The notes beneath the pieces are model-generated. The model saw only the letters and a list, made by a program, of their open reading frames with translations. It was not told where the DNA came from and made no database searches. A stretch of 9,198 nt of DNA. Source: Anaerolineae bacterium. Its GTDB lineage: Bacteria > Chloroflexota > Anaerolineae > 4572-78 > J111. Positions 1 through 6,212 of this stretch are shown here, in pieces (the stretch's first letter is position 1; each line of letters opens with the position of its first letter). Location: assembly GCA_020433835.1 (NCBI GenBank), contig JAGRBY010000266.1, positions 1 through 9,198 of the forward strand. Direction: 5' to 3'. The position numbers were made by a program, and so were the translations under genes.

Positions 1-152
1 GGTTCTTCGGCGGCGGGTGCTTCGACGGCCGCTTCTTCGGTGGCCGCCGGTTCTTCAGGCTCGGCCGGGGCGGGTGTTGCCTCACCACCGCAGGCCACAG
101 CAAAGATAGCTAAGGCTATCATCAAAATTAGAAGCAATATTCTTTTGCTCAT
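1..152 (-). CDS. Lipoprotein N-terminus (partial, probable substrate-binding lipoprotein)
   Basis: Only the first 50 codons are present; the gene runs off the left edge. The ATG at 152-150 is preceded by a strong Shine-Dalgarno sequence (AGGAGG, plus-strand bases 162-170) at usual spacing, which fixes the start. The protein opens with a basic MSKR, then a hydrophobic stretch (residues 5-20) ending in AVAC at Cys21. This fits a signal peptidase II lipobox, although Ala at -3 is less usual than Leu. After the cysteine comes an Ala/Glu/Pro-rich low-complexity linker, typical of tethered extracytoplasmic lipoproteins in Chloroflexota. Such a start is common for ABC-transporter substrate-binding lipoproteins, but no ligand domain is visible here, so the function is inferred only from the architecture. 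Confidence 0.8.
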   Translation of the reverse strand, partial: MSKRILLLILMIALAIFAVACGGEATPAPAEPEEPAATEEAAVEAPAAEE

Positions 153-491
153 TGCTAATCTCCTCCTGAGATTGAAATTTTGAAAGGTCGAATTTTAGAG
201 AATGTAAAACAAGGTATGTTAGCTCTTGATAAAGTTCCACCTCCTTAAAGTATGAAATAGAAGTTCTTCTTGCTAAAGAGAGTGTAATTGGAAAGTAGGT
301 ATTCGATAACGCAATATCCGACACCTATTTTCTAATTACTGCGTGTAGAATGTTTGAAGTTATTTGAATTGCCTGCTTTTGAAATGACAAACTGAATAAC
401 AATGAAGCGAGAAGTTATTTTAGTAAGAGTCTTGGATTTGGCAAGAATTGATAGAGTTTTAAGCCTTAAAGTATTGCTAAAGAGCCTGTGT
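153..491. other. AT-rich intergenic region without a supported gene
   Basis: This 339-base gap separates the stop of the family 3 binding protein from the start of the lipoprotein, both on the minus strand. It is clearly AT-rich. It should carry the lipoprotein's promoter, but I could not find a -35/-10 pair with acceptable spacing. A purine-rich AAGGAGGTGG lies on the minus strand around 236-245, with no start codon at a useful distance. I see no convincing rho-independent terminator after the stop at 492; TTTAAGCCTTAAA near 458-470 is a weak AT hairpin at best. No tRNA-like cloverleaf was recognised. Confidence 0.5.
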
Positions 492-1475
492 TTACCGGAC
501 GCGGCTTAGATCTTGGTTGTACCACCGCTGGGATATTTCGGCTAAGACGCCTTGTTCACGTAAGCGATTTAAGATTTGGTTGATGGCTTGCATAAGCCGA
601 TCAACTTTAAGACCATCACGTGGAACAGCCGCAATCGCTACCGGCTGCAACCCCACCCGTTCGGCCTGAGGCGCGAGCTTAATGGGCAAGTCGCGATCAA
701 GAGCTTGCTCAAACATGGGGGTCGGTCCAAAAATGGCGTCTAACTGAGGATTCGCTTCGCTATCGGATTGTCCAAGTTCGCGGATAGATTTTTGCAGGTT
801 GCTCAGGATAACAAGTTGGATATCATCCGGTGGTTTAAGCATAAACTGCTGCTGCTGTACGGTAAGCGCTGAGCCGCCCGGCGTCAGAAGCCGTTGGTGA
901 ATGGAATGTTCTAGCACACCCACCTTATGTTCGGCTAAATCCCCAAATTCGTTGATTGCCTCTTCATCGGCCGGGATCAGAAAACCCATGGGTACAAAAG
1001 CATAGGGAATCGAGTAGACCATATTTTGAGCGGGCGTGTTAGGCAGCGGCTGATCGACAGGTGTGAGAGAAGCAATGGCGATATCCCACTCGTTGGTCCA
1101 ACTGCCGGTGACCAATATCTGCGGATCGGCTTCGATAAGTTCTAGCTCTAAACCCAGGCCGACTGCCACAAGCCGAACCACTTCAACCTCAAAACCAGTT
1201 AGCGCGCCACCTGTGTCGGTGGTGGTGACATCGCGAAAGACAGGGGGTGAAAATTCTGCTTCGGGCCAAACGCGCACGCCAACGCGCAGCCGCCCCTCTT
1301 CAAGCAGTTGATCCAAAAGATCAGATCCGTCACCGGGGGCGAGGGTGGGGATGAGAACCGGCGTCGCGGTTTCGGGCTGGCTCTCCGGCGTTGCCGCGAA
1401 GCCCCACTGGCATTGGGCGGTTGTTATGAGCGCAATAGCTAGAATGAGTAAGAGACGGATGTGAGCCATCTTCAT
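492..1475 (-). CDS. Amino-acid-type ABC transporter substrate-binding protein (SBP family 3)
   Basis: This is a 327-residue exported protein. Residues 1-27 are a Sec signal peptide (short basic start, hydrophobic 8-20, probable cleavage after GFA); Cys22 has Gln at -1, so a lipobox is unlikely. A Thr/Pro-rich linker (28-50) leads into a bacterial extracellular solute-binding protein family 3 fold (about 61-322). Visible family features are GRLRVGVRVWPE (61-72), GALTGFEVEVVRL (90-102), EWDIAIASLTPV (129-140), YSIPYAF (154-160), and a C-terminal helix ending QGVLAEISQRWY (308-319). The family delivers polar amino acids or related small molecules to an ABC permease, but none is encoded nearby and the ligand cannot be told. 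The usual Arg of the SLTxTxxR segment is not evident. The frame stays open upstream to a TTG at 1589, but that extension runs through the leader inverted repeat and precedes the signal peptide, so I chose the ATG at 1475 (a second ATG is at 1469). No clear Shine-Dalgarno sequence precedes either. Confidence 0.85.
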   Translation of the reverse strand: MKMAHIRLLLILAIALITTAQCQWGFAATPESQPETATPVLIPTLAPGDGSDLLDQLLEEGRLRVGVRVWPEAEFSPPVFRDVTTTDTGGALTGFEVEVVRLVAVGLGLELELIEADPQILVTGSWTNEWDIAIASLTPVDQPLPNTPAQNMVYSIPYAFVPMGFLIPADEEAINEFGDLAEHKVGVLEHSIHQRLLTPGGSALTVQQQQFMLKPPDDIQLVILSNLQKSIRELGQSDSEANPQLDAIFGPTPMFEQALDRDLPIKLAPQAERVGLQPVAIAAVPRDGLKVDRLMQAINQILNRLREQGVLAEISQRWYNQDLSRVR

Positions 1476-1529
1476 TATATGAGGTGATAACTGATATGGT
1501 ATTAGTACTACAACGCGACTTCGGACTGG

Positions 1530-1624
1530 AGAAACCAGGGTTTTAACTGGGAAGTGAAAATAGGCTCTTTCGCGAGCCTTCTTGGGCAAGACATGGAGCG
1601 GATTAACTAAAAACCCTGGTTTCT
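1530..1624. repeat. 15-bp perfect inverted repeat enclosing a smaller hairpin, in the leader of the family 3 binding protein
   Basis: AGAAACCAGGGTTTT at 1530-1544 is the exact reverse complement of AAAACCCTGGTTTCT at 1610-1624. The 65-base interior holds a second hairpin, GGCTC-TTTCGC-GAGCC (1563-1578). The element lies between the terminator of the upstream gene and the start codon at 1475, so a minus-strand transcript beginning above it would carry a long-range stem about 55 nt before the ATG. No T-run follows, so it is not a simple terminator, and no flanking target duplication is visible, so a MITE is not supported. A structured 5' leader or a protein-binding site is possible. The function is unknown. 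Confidence 0.6.
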
Positions 1625-1669
1625 TTCCTTTCTTTCCGGGTGTTACGTCAAAATCTCGTAGTAGTTAGC

Positions 1670-1701
1670 AAAAAAGCCTGGACAATAACGACCAGGCTTT
1701 C
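1670..1701 (-). terminator. Rho-independent terminator of the FGE-like lipoprotein gene
   Basis: On the minus strand a perfect 9-bp stem, AAAGCCTGG / CCAGGCTTT (arms at 1700-1692 and 1681-1673), encloses a 10-base loop and runs straight into six T. It begins 30 bases after the stop codon at 1730-1732. The opposite strand has only a short T-run, so the terminator works mainly for minus-strand transcription and separates this gene from the next binding-protein gene. Confidence 0.9.
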
Positions 1702-1729
1702 TATAGCTATCGATTACGTAAGGTGAATT

Positions 1730-2716
1730 TTATCCTTCGGCATCGCGTGCGCAGCGGAAGCCTATATCATCGTTGGCGCTGGTGCCGGGAGGTCCGGCGT
1801 TGCGGTTGTAGGTGGTAACCAACTCACCATCTTCACCATCAAACCAGCCGCCGCCTCGGTTAACCCGGTTTTCTTCACCAAAGAAGTTGTCAGCATCGGC
1901 GGCCTGGCCGGGATAGGCTACAAAGTAATCTTCTGTCCACTCGCGAACGTTACCAGCCATATCTTCAATACCGTAGGGGCTGGCTCCGGTGCCAAAACTA
2001 CCGACGGCGGTGGTGCCGCGAATGCCGCCTTCATAGAAGTTGCCGTTTTCAGCTACAAAGTCGTCACCCCATGGATAAACGCGACCGTCGTCACCGCGTG
2101 CTGCCTTTTCCCATTCGGCTTCGGTGGGCAGTCGCTTACCGGCCCATTCGCAGTAGGCCGTGGCATCATCCCAGGTAACGTACACTACCGGATGGTTGCC
2201 TTTGCCTTCGGCTGCATCTTGCCAGTTTTTGCTGCTGTGTTGTTCGGCATAGCTGGTGTAGCCGGTTTGCTGAACAAAGTGGGCAAACTCATCGTTGGTT
2301 ACTTCAAAGCGGTCGATTTCATAAGCGGGCAGATCGACTTCGTGGGCCGGACCATTTTTCGGTTTGCTGCCGTCTTGGCCCATGGTGAAAGGACCGGCAT
2401 CAATAAGAACCATATCTTCAAAGAGGGGGCCCTCAGGCTCGGCCGGCTCGGTCTCAGCCTCATCCGTGCCTTCGGCTTCGGCTTCTTCATCACCAGAAGC
2501 CGACTCGATTTGGGCGATGGTGGGCGCAGGTCGAGGGGTTGGGGTAGGGGGAGCAGGTTTGGGCGTGGGGGTTGCCAGCACAACCGGGGTGGCGGTTGCC
2601 GCGCTTGCTTCTGATCCGCCACCGTCACCACTATCGGCGACCTGCGGCTCTGCTGAGCCGCACCCTGCTAAAAAAATCGCTCCAATCAGAGCGACAGCCA
2701 TCAGTAATTTTCTCAT
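1730..2716 (-). CDS. Lipoprotein with FGE-sulfatase (SUMF1-type) domain lacking the catalytic cysteines
   Basis: This is a 328-residue lipoprotein. The signal peptide ends in a canonical lipobox LAGC (Cys19), and a low-complexity linker rich in Ala, Thr-Pro and Glu spans about 20-98. A formylglycine-generating-enzyme/sulfatase-modifying fold fills about 101-325: MVLIDAGPFTMG (102-113), DRFEVTNDEF (135-144), RLPTEAEWEKAARG (195-208), PWGDD (215-219), MAGNVREWTEDYF (253-265), RGGGW (287-291) and GFRCAR (319-324). Authentic sulfatase-activating enzymes carry two active-site cysteines between the RGGS-like motif and GFRCA. None is present in that stretch here, so activating a sulfatase is unlikely; related domains serve in signalling, ligand binding or other chemistry. 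I chose the ATG at 2716, not the in-frame start at 2782, because it begins the signal peptide and follows GGAGGAG. It has its own promoter and terminator, so it is probably monocistronic. Confidence 0.9.
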   Translation of the reverse strand: MRKLLMAVALIGAIFLAGCGSAEPQVADSGDGGGSEASAATATPVVLATPTPKPAPPTPTPRPAPTIAQIESASGDEEAEAEGTDEAETEPAEPEGPLFEDMVLIDAGPFTMGQDGSKPKNGPAHEVDLPAYEIDRFEVTNDEFAHFVQQTGYTSYAEQHSSKNWQDAAEGKGNHPVVYVTWDDATAYCEWAGKRLPTEAEWEKAARGDDGRVYPWGDDFVAENGNFYEGGIRGTTAVGSFGTGASPYGIEDMAGNVREWTEDYFVAYPGQAADADNFFGEENRVNRGGGWFDGEDGELVTTYNRNAGPPGTSANDDIGFRCARDAEG

Positions 2717-2764
2717 AATTGTGTTACTCCTCCGTAGGTGTCTAGCCGTAAATTTCAGCAAGTG

Positions 2765-2793
2765 AGTATAACAAAAGTTCATGCTTTCTACAA
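2765..2793 (-). promoter_or_regulatory. Extended -10 promoter of the FGE-like lipoprotein gene
   Basis: On the minus strand TTGTAG (2793-2788) is followed after 17 bases by TATACT (2770-2765), and the -10 is preceded by TGT, giving the extended form TGnTATACT. Predicted transcription starts near 2758, leaving a leader of about 42 nt that contains the GGAGGAG ribosome site. The -35 matches the consensus only in its TTG, so the extended -10 carries most of the support. Confidence 0.55.
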
Positions 2794-2818
2794 ATCCATA
2801 TGGAACCCGCTTGGGCCT

Positions 2819-4015
2819 TTAGGGAAGGGATATAATCGCTTCATTATAAAGGGATTGCTCGCGAATTTGCAGAAAAGGGATCGGTTTGATGGCCGTATGG
2901 TGTTGGTCGAACGCTATTGGCCCGGTTACGCCCTCAAACATGTTTTGCTCGATGGTGTGAGCCACAGCATCGGCATCGAGTGAGTTGGTCTGCCCGATAG
3001 CGACTGCCAGGACATGGGCTGTATCGTAGGCTAACGCGGCTAAGGTGTCAGGTTCAATCGCATAGACGGATTTGTACGTTTCCGCCCAGTTCTCAACGCC
3101 AGAGTTAGATGTAAGCCGGGTATAGTGTACCGGGAAGAAGTTCCCTTCCATTATATTCTTGTCCAATTCATCTGTAGACCAGGCATCACTACCGACCAAT
3201 TGCAGTTGGACCCTGGCTGTCTCGGTGAGTTGGGACACCACGCGATTAGCTGTGTTCGCATCGACCGGTAGATATAGCACCTCCGCTCCAGAGTTTTCGA
3301 CGGCGGACAGCAGTGGGCTAAAATCGTTTGTGCCGGGTGGATAGGTAACCTCGATGATGTGACCACCATCGGCTTGAAATTGCTCGATAAAGGGTGCAGC
3401 CAGTGCTGCGGCATAAGCATCAGCCGGTGAATAGAGTATCGCTGCTTGACTTACATCGAGATGGCTGTCGATAAAATACGCGGCAGCCTGACCTTGTAAC
3501 GCATAGCTGTAACTGACTGTAAAGACAGTGGGCCGAACTTGGCCCTGAGCATCGTCCGTAACCTGCGGATGCATGGCGGCCGGACTGATCATCAGCGCCG
3601 TGTCATCGTTTATCACCGTTGCCGCGCCAAGCGCCGCTTCGGAGCAAACCGGTCCTAGCAAAAGTGTATACTGATCATGGAGGGCTTGCTGAGCCGTCTG
3701 CTGTCCGGAGTCGAAGGTACATTCTGTTGGATAGATGCGCCAGCTTATGGATCGGCCCGCTAGCCCACCGGCCTCATTAATCTCATCAAATGCCAGTACA
3801 AATCCGTTTTGTACGGTGCGGCCAGTGGTAGCCAGCTCACCGGTAGTTGGTATCAAGAGCGCAACTGAGAGTGTTAGGCCGGACACGGTGACCGGTAAAG
3901 GAGGTGGAGCGGTTGTATTGCATCGCACCAAAAAAGCAAGGGCCACGCAAATTCCTATGATTATTTTGTTTTGCTTCAGTAAAATGGTAAATAGCTTGAT
4001 AAAATGGTGGTGCAT
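2819..4015 (-). CDS. Branched-chain amino acid-type ABC transporter substrate-binding protein (periplasmic-binding family 6)
   Basis: This is a 398-residue exported binding protein of the LivJ/Leu-Ile-Val-binding type. A basic N-terminus and a hydrophobic segment (about 18-30) form the signal sequence. Cys32 follows it, but with Arg at -1 it is not a normal lipobox, so lipidation is doubtful. The two-lobed fold spans about 47-396: LIPTTGELATTGRTVQNG (54-71) with AFDEINEAGGLAGR (75-88), LLGPVCSEAALG (119-130), MISPAAMHP (142-150), GTNDFSPLL (228-236), AALAYDTAHVLA (326-337) and FEGVTGPIAFD (360-370). The family feeds high-affinity uptake of branched-chain amino acids, amides, urea or short organic acids; the ligand cannot be deduced. 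No permease or ATPase gene is adjacent. An in-frame GTG at 4108 would add 31 residues before the signal sequence and cross the divergent promoter, so I prefer the ATG at 4015, although no Shine-Dalgarno sequence precedes it. It starts 127 bases from the divergent membrane-protein gene. Confidence 0.85.
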   Translation of the reverse strand: MHHHFIKLFTILLKQNKIIIGICVALAFLVRCNTTAPPPLPVTVSGLTLSVALLIPTTGELATTGRTVQNGFVLAFDEINEAGGLAGRSISWRIYPTECTFDSGQQTAQQALHDQYTLLLGPVCSEAALGAATVINDDTALMISPAAMHPQVTDDAQGQVRPTVFTVSYSYALQGQAAAYFIDSHLDVSQAAILYSPADAYAAALAAPFIEQFQADGGHIIEVTYPPGTNDFSPLLSAVENSGAEVLYLPVDANTANRVVSQLTETARVQLQLVGSDAWSTDELDKNIMEGNFFPVHYTRLTSNSGVENWAETYKSVYAIEPDTLAALAYDTAHVLAVAIGQTNSLDADAVAHTIEQNMFEGVTGPIAFDQHHTAIKPIPFLQIREQSLYNEAIISLP

Positions 4016-4072
4016 TATATGTTTACGTAGAAACCATGAGTCAATCGCATGCTGTTGAATTTCGGAAAAACC

Positions 4073-4100
4073 TTGCCAAAGCAGGGGCTTTGAGTATAAT
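4073..4100 (+). promoter_or_regulatory. Sigma70-type promoter of the small membrane-protein gene
   Basis: TTGCCA (4073-4078, five of six consensus bases) is separated by 16 bases from a perfect TATAAT (4095-4100). Predicted transcription starts near 4107, about 36 nt before the ATG at 4143, with AGGA (4132-4135) as ribosome site. The gap is divergent. On the minus strand TTGACT (4044-4039) lies 19 bases from a TATAAT (4019-4014) that overlaps the start codon of the binding-protein gene, so the minus-strand promoter remains uncertain. Confidence 0.7.
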
Positions 4101-4142
4101 CTGACCACGATAATTAAGAAAGTGGGACATTAGGATAATTCT

Positions 4143-4493
4143 ATGCCTGTTTCAAAAAAGCGAAAGAAAAAAGGATCGAAACCAACCGGGCCGCCGCCCT
4201 CAAAAGTGGAAGTTGCTGGTAAAAAGAAAAAGTTGAGCCGGCAGCAAATTTTAATTTACATTTTTAGTGCCTTGATTATCATCAGTTTGGCCGCAAGTTT
4301 TATTGTCGGCAGTTCTGGCCGTTCTACGCCGGCCCAAGATAGCACGGGAGGAGCAGCCCCAACGGCATTGGCAACTGCGGCTCCTGAAGATGACACCGCC
4401 ACTGAAGAAGCTGTTTCTGGCGAAGAGGCAACTTCCGAAGCATCGCCAAGTGATGAACCTGAAGCAACTTCTGAAACTACGGTTGATAAATAA
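4143..4493 (+). CDS. Small single-pass membrane protein, unknown function
   Basis: I do not recognise this 116-residue protein as a named family. The first 30 residues are strongly basic (two clusters of Lys/Arg and a GPPPS turn). One transmembrane helix follows (about 36-56, IYIFSALIIISLAASFIVG), then an acidic low-complexity tail (57-116) rich in Ala, Thr, Glu, Ser and Pro. By the positive-inside rule the basic end is cytoplasmic and the acidic tail outside. It has no cysteine or catalytic motif. AGGA at 4132-4135, seven bases before the ATG, and the promoter at 4073-4100 support translation. It is followed by its own terminator (4586-4626), so it is probably a single-gene unit. The basic cytoplasmic part could contact nucleic acid, phospholipid or ribosomes, but nothing in the sequence proves this. 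Confidence 0.75.
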   Translation: MPVSKKRKKKGSKPTGPPPSKVEVAGKKKKLSRQQILIYIFSALIIISLAASFIVGSSGRSTPAQDSTGGAAPTALATAAPEDDTATEEAVSGEEATSEASPSDEPEATSETTVDK

Positions 4494-4585
4494 ACGACGC
4501 TATATTGAAACCCACTCTTGGGCTATAATGCACCATAACTTTTTCAGCGTTGAGAAGTTTAATTTACCAGATAATCTGTAACACT

Positions 4586-4626
4586 ATCCGCCTGGCTCTT
4601 AAATGCTGCACAGGCGGATTTTGTCT
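4586..4626 (+). terminator. Rho-independent terminator between the small membrane-protein gene and adk
   Basis: A perfect 9-bp stem, ATCCGCCTG (4586-4594) and CAGGCGGAT (4611-4619), encloses a 16-base loop and is followed by TTTGTCTTT. It lies 93 bases after the stop of the membrane-protein gene and about 50 bases before the adenylate kinase start, so it should end the upstream transcript. The T-run is interrupted by G and C, so some read-through is plausible. Confidence 0.8.
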
Positions 4627-4663
4627 TTAAAGATGTTGTTGCTTGAAAACATTATACTTATGT

Positions 4664-4669
4664 AAGGAG
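4664..4669 (+). promoter_or_regulatory. Ribosome binding site of the double adenylate kinase
   Basis: AAGGAG lies seven bases before the ATG at 4677 and fixes the start. A TATACT at 4653-4658 just upstream has no matching -35 and would start transcription inside this site, so I do not call it a promoter. Confidence 0.8.
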
Positions 4670-4676
4670 ATAGCTT

Positions 4677-6104
4677 ATGAACGTCGTACTTATTGGCCCT
4701 TCAGGTTCAGGTAAAGGAACGCAAACCAGTAAGCTGATACCAAAATATGGCTTCGAGTCGATTTCCATCGGCGATATGCTCAGGGCAGGTACTGCTGAGT
4801 CGACGACACTGGGAAAAATGGTGAAAAAGTACATGGATCAGGGCCAATTAGTGCGTGATGAAGTGGTTGATGCGCTGATTAAGACCAAACTGCGCAGTTG
4901 GAATTACAGAAAGGGTGTGATTTTTGATGGCTTTCCCCGTACTGAATATCAAGCCAAGTATCTCGATGAACTGATGAGCGAGTTGGGCTATCGATTAGAT
5001 GCGGTGATTTACCTCGATGTATCGGAGGAAGAGATAAAGCATCGGCTGGAAAAGCGGATTATTTGCCGCAAATGTTATACGCCTTACCACGAAATATATA
5101 ACCCCTTTACCGTTTGTACGGTGTGTGGCAGCACGGAAAGCTATCGGCGTGAGGACGATAAGCCCGAGATTGTTGCAGCCCGAGTGAAAGATTTTTATCG
5201 TTTAGCTGCCCCGTTAATGGATTATTATTATAGGACCAGCCAGGTTATGGTAATCAATGGTGAAGGCACCATCGATCAAGTTCACCAGCGGCTGATACAC
5301 CTGTTGCAAGCCGTTGAACGAAAAGAAGCCCGCCCGGCCACACTTGAAGAAGTAGAGCGCATTCAGGCCCTTAAAGATCAAAGTTCGGTTATTGGTACAG
5401 ATGAAGCTCAGGTTAGTTTAGATGTTGTTTTGTTAGGTGGCCCGGGTTCCGGCAAAGGTACGCAGGCTGAAAAGTTGAGCAAATCATTAAGCCTGGCCCA
5501 TGTATCCACTGGCGAACTGTTTCGCGGCCATTTCAAAAATAACACCGCCCTCGGTAAGTTGGCAAAATCATACATTGAGAGGGGCGAGTTGGTGCCGGAC
5601 GATGTAACCCAGGGTATGGTCCAAGATCGACTTTCGCAGCCGGATGTTCAGAATGGATTTATTTTGGACGGCTTTCCGCGCACTATCGGCCAGGCCGAAG
5701 CGCTAACCGATATGATGACGGGTATGAAGCGGCGGTTGAGCGGTATCCTTTATATTAACGTCTCTGACGCCGAGATTGTTAAACGTCTATCGGGGCGTGT
5801 AACCTGCCAAGATTGCCAAACGCCTTTTCATACAATGTACAACCCCCCGGCCAAAGAAGGCGTTTGCGACCACTGCGGCGGTCAGCTTCGCCGTCGCGAC
5901 GATGATGAACCGGATACGATCCGCGCTCGGTTGCGTACCTACTACGGCCAAACCGCCCCGTTGATTTCCTACTATCGTGCCTTAGGGTTACTTTACGAAA
6001 TTGATGGCGAGGGTGATGTTGCAGACATTACACGCCGTATTATGGAAGCTGTCCGGCTAATTGAGGCTAGAGACGAACTGCGTAAACGCGCTTCCACAGA
6101 CTAA
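4677..6104 (+). CDS. adk: Tandem (double-domain) adenylate kinase
   Basis: Adenylate kinase catalyses ATP + AMP to 2 ADP in the cytoplasm. The usual bacterial enzyme has about 215 residues; this one has 475 because it contains two complete copies. Copy 1 (1-215) has the P-loop GPSGSGKGT (7-15), GDMLR (32-36) and DGFPRT (84-89). Its zinc-type LID has Cys130, Cys133, Cys147 and Cys150, followed by RREDDKPE (157-164). A 30-residue linker rich in Glu, Ala and Arg follows (216-247). Copy 2 (248-475) has GGPGSGKGT (254-262), GELFR (279-283) and DGFPRT (331-336). Its LID cysteines are 377, 380, 397 and 400, followed by RRRDDDEP (405-412). All nucleotide-binding arginines I can place are kept in both copies, so both look active. 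The halves are clearly diverged in sequence, so the duplication is not recent. No ribosomal-protein or secY gene is adjacent, unlike the common spc-operon position of adk. One copy might prefer another NMP. Confidence 0.93.
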   Translation: MNVVLIGPSGSGKGTQTSKLIPKYGFESISIGDMLRAGTAESTTLGKMVKKYMDQGQLVRDEVVDALIKTKLRSWNYRKGVIFDGFPRTEYQAKYLDELMSELGYRLDAVIYLDVSEEEIKHRLEKRIICRKCYTPYHEIYNPFTVCTVCGSTESYRREDDKPEIVAARVKDFYRLAAPLMDYYYRTSQVMVINGEGTIDQVHQRLIHLLQAVERKEARPATLEEVERIQALKDQSSVIGTDEAQVSLDVVLLGGPGSGKGTQAEKLSKSLSLAHVSTGELFRGHFKNNTALGKLAKSYIERGELVPDDVTQGMVQDRLSQPDVQNGFILDGFPRTIGQAEALTDMMTGMKRRLSGILYINVSDAEIVKRLSGRVTCQDCQTPFHTMYNPPAKEGVCDHCGGQLRRRDDDEPDTIRARLRTYYGQTAPLISYYRALGLLYEIDGEGDVADITRRIMEAVRLIEARDELRKRASTD

Positions 6105-6212
6105 TGTCCTCATTTTTCCTTATTGACTAAATACAATCCTCACCCCAGTGCAGCAGCGATATGATTTACAGATTTTTGTTCTCAATTGTTTTATTGAACA
6201 GGTGACTTTAAA

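Noticed and set aside
82..324. Minus-strand open frame of 80 codons starting at a GTG
   Set aside because: It overlaps the lipoprotein start in another frame, has no ribosome site at its GTG, and its translation resembles no protein family; the lipoprotein has a strong Shine-Dalgarno sequence and signal peptide.
1063..1311. Plus-strand open frame inside the family 3 binding-protein gene
   Set aside because: It is a Ser/Thr-rich antisense shadow of a well-supported gene.
1476..1589. N-terminal extension of the family 3 binding protein from a TTG
   Set aside because: It would put 38 residues before the signal peptide and translate the inverted-repeat leader; no ribosome site precedes the TTG.
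1530..1624. The 95-bp inverted-repeat unit as a MITE or insertion-sequence remnant
   Set aside because: There is no flanking target duplication, no transposase remnant and no second copy in the window.
2192..2765. Several overlapping plus- and minus-strand frames inside the FGE-like gene
   Set aside because: These are antisense or frame-shifted readings of the low-complexity linker, with Gly/Arg- or Pro-rich translations and no family resemblance.
3735..4058. Plus-strand frame opposite the family 6 binding-protein start
   Set aside because: It lies antisense to a gene with clear homology motifs and has no promoter or ribosome site of its own.
4008..4535. TATAATGCACCA present at 4524-4535 and in inverted orientation at 4019-4008
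   Set aside because: A shared 12-mer on either strand is expected several times by chance in 9 kb; no longer homology surrounds it.
4303..4581. Plus-strand frame overlapping the small membrane protein in another frame
   Set aside because: It lacks a ribosome site, whereas the 4143-4493 frame has a promoter, ribosome site and a transmembrane helix.
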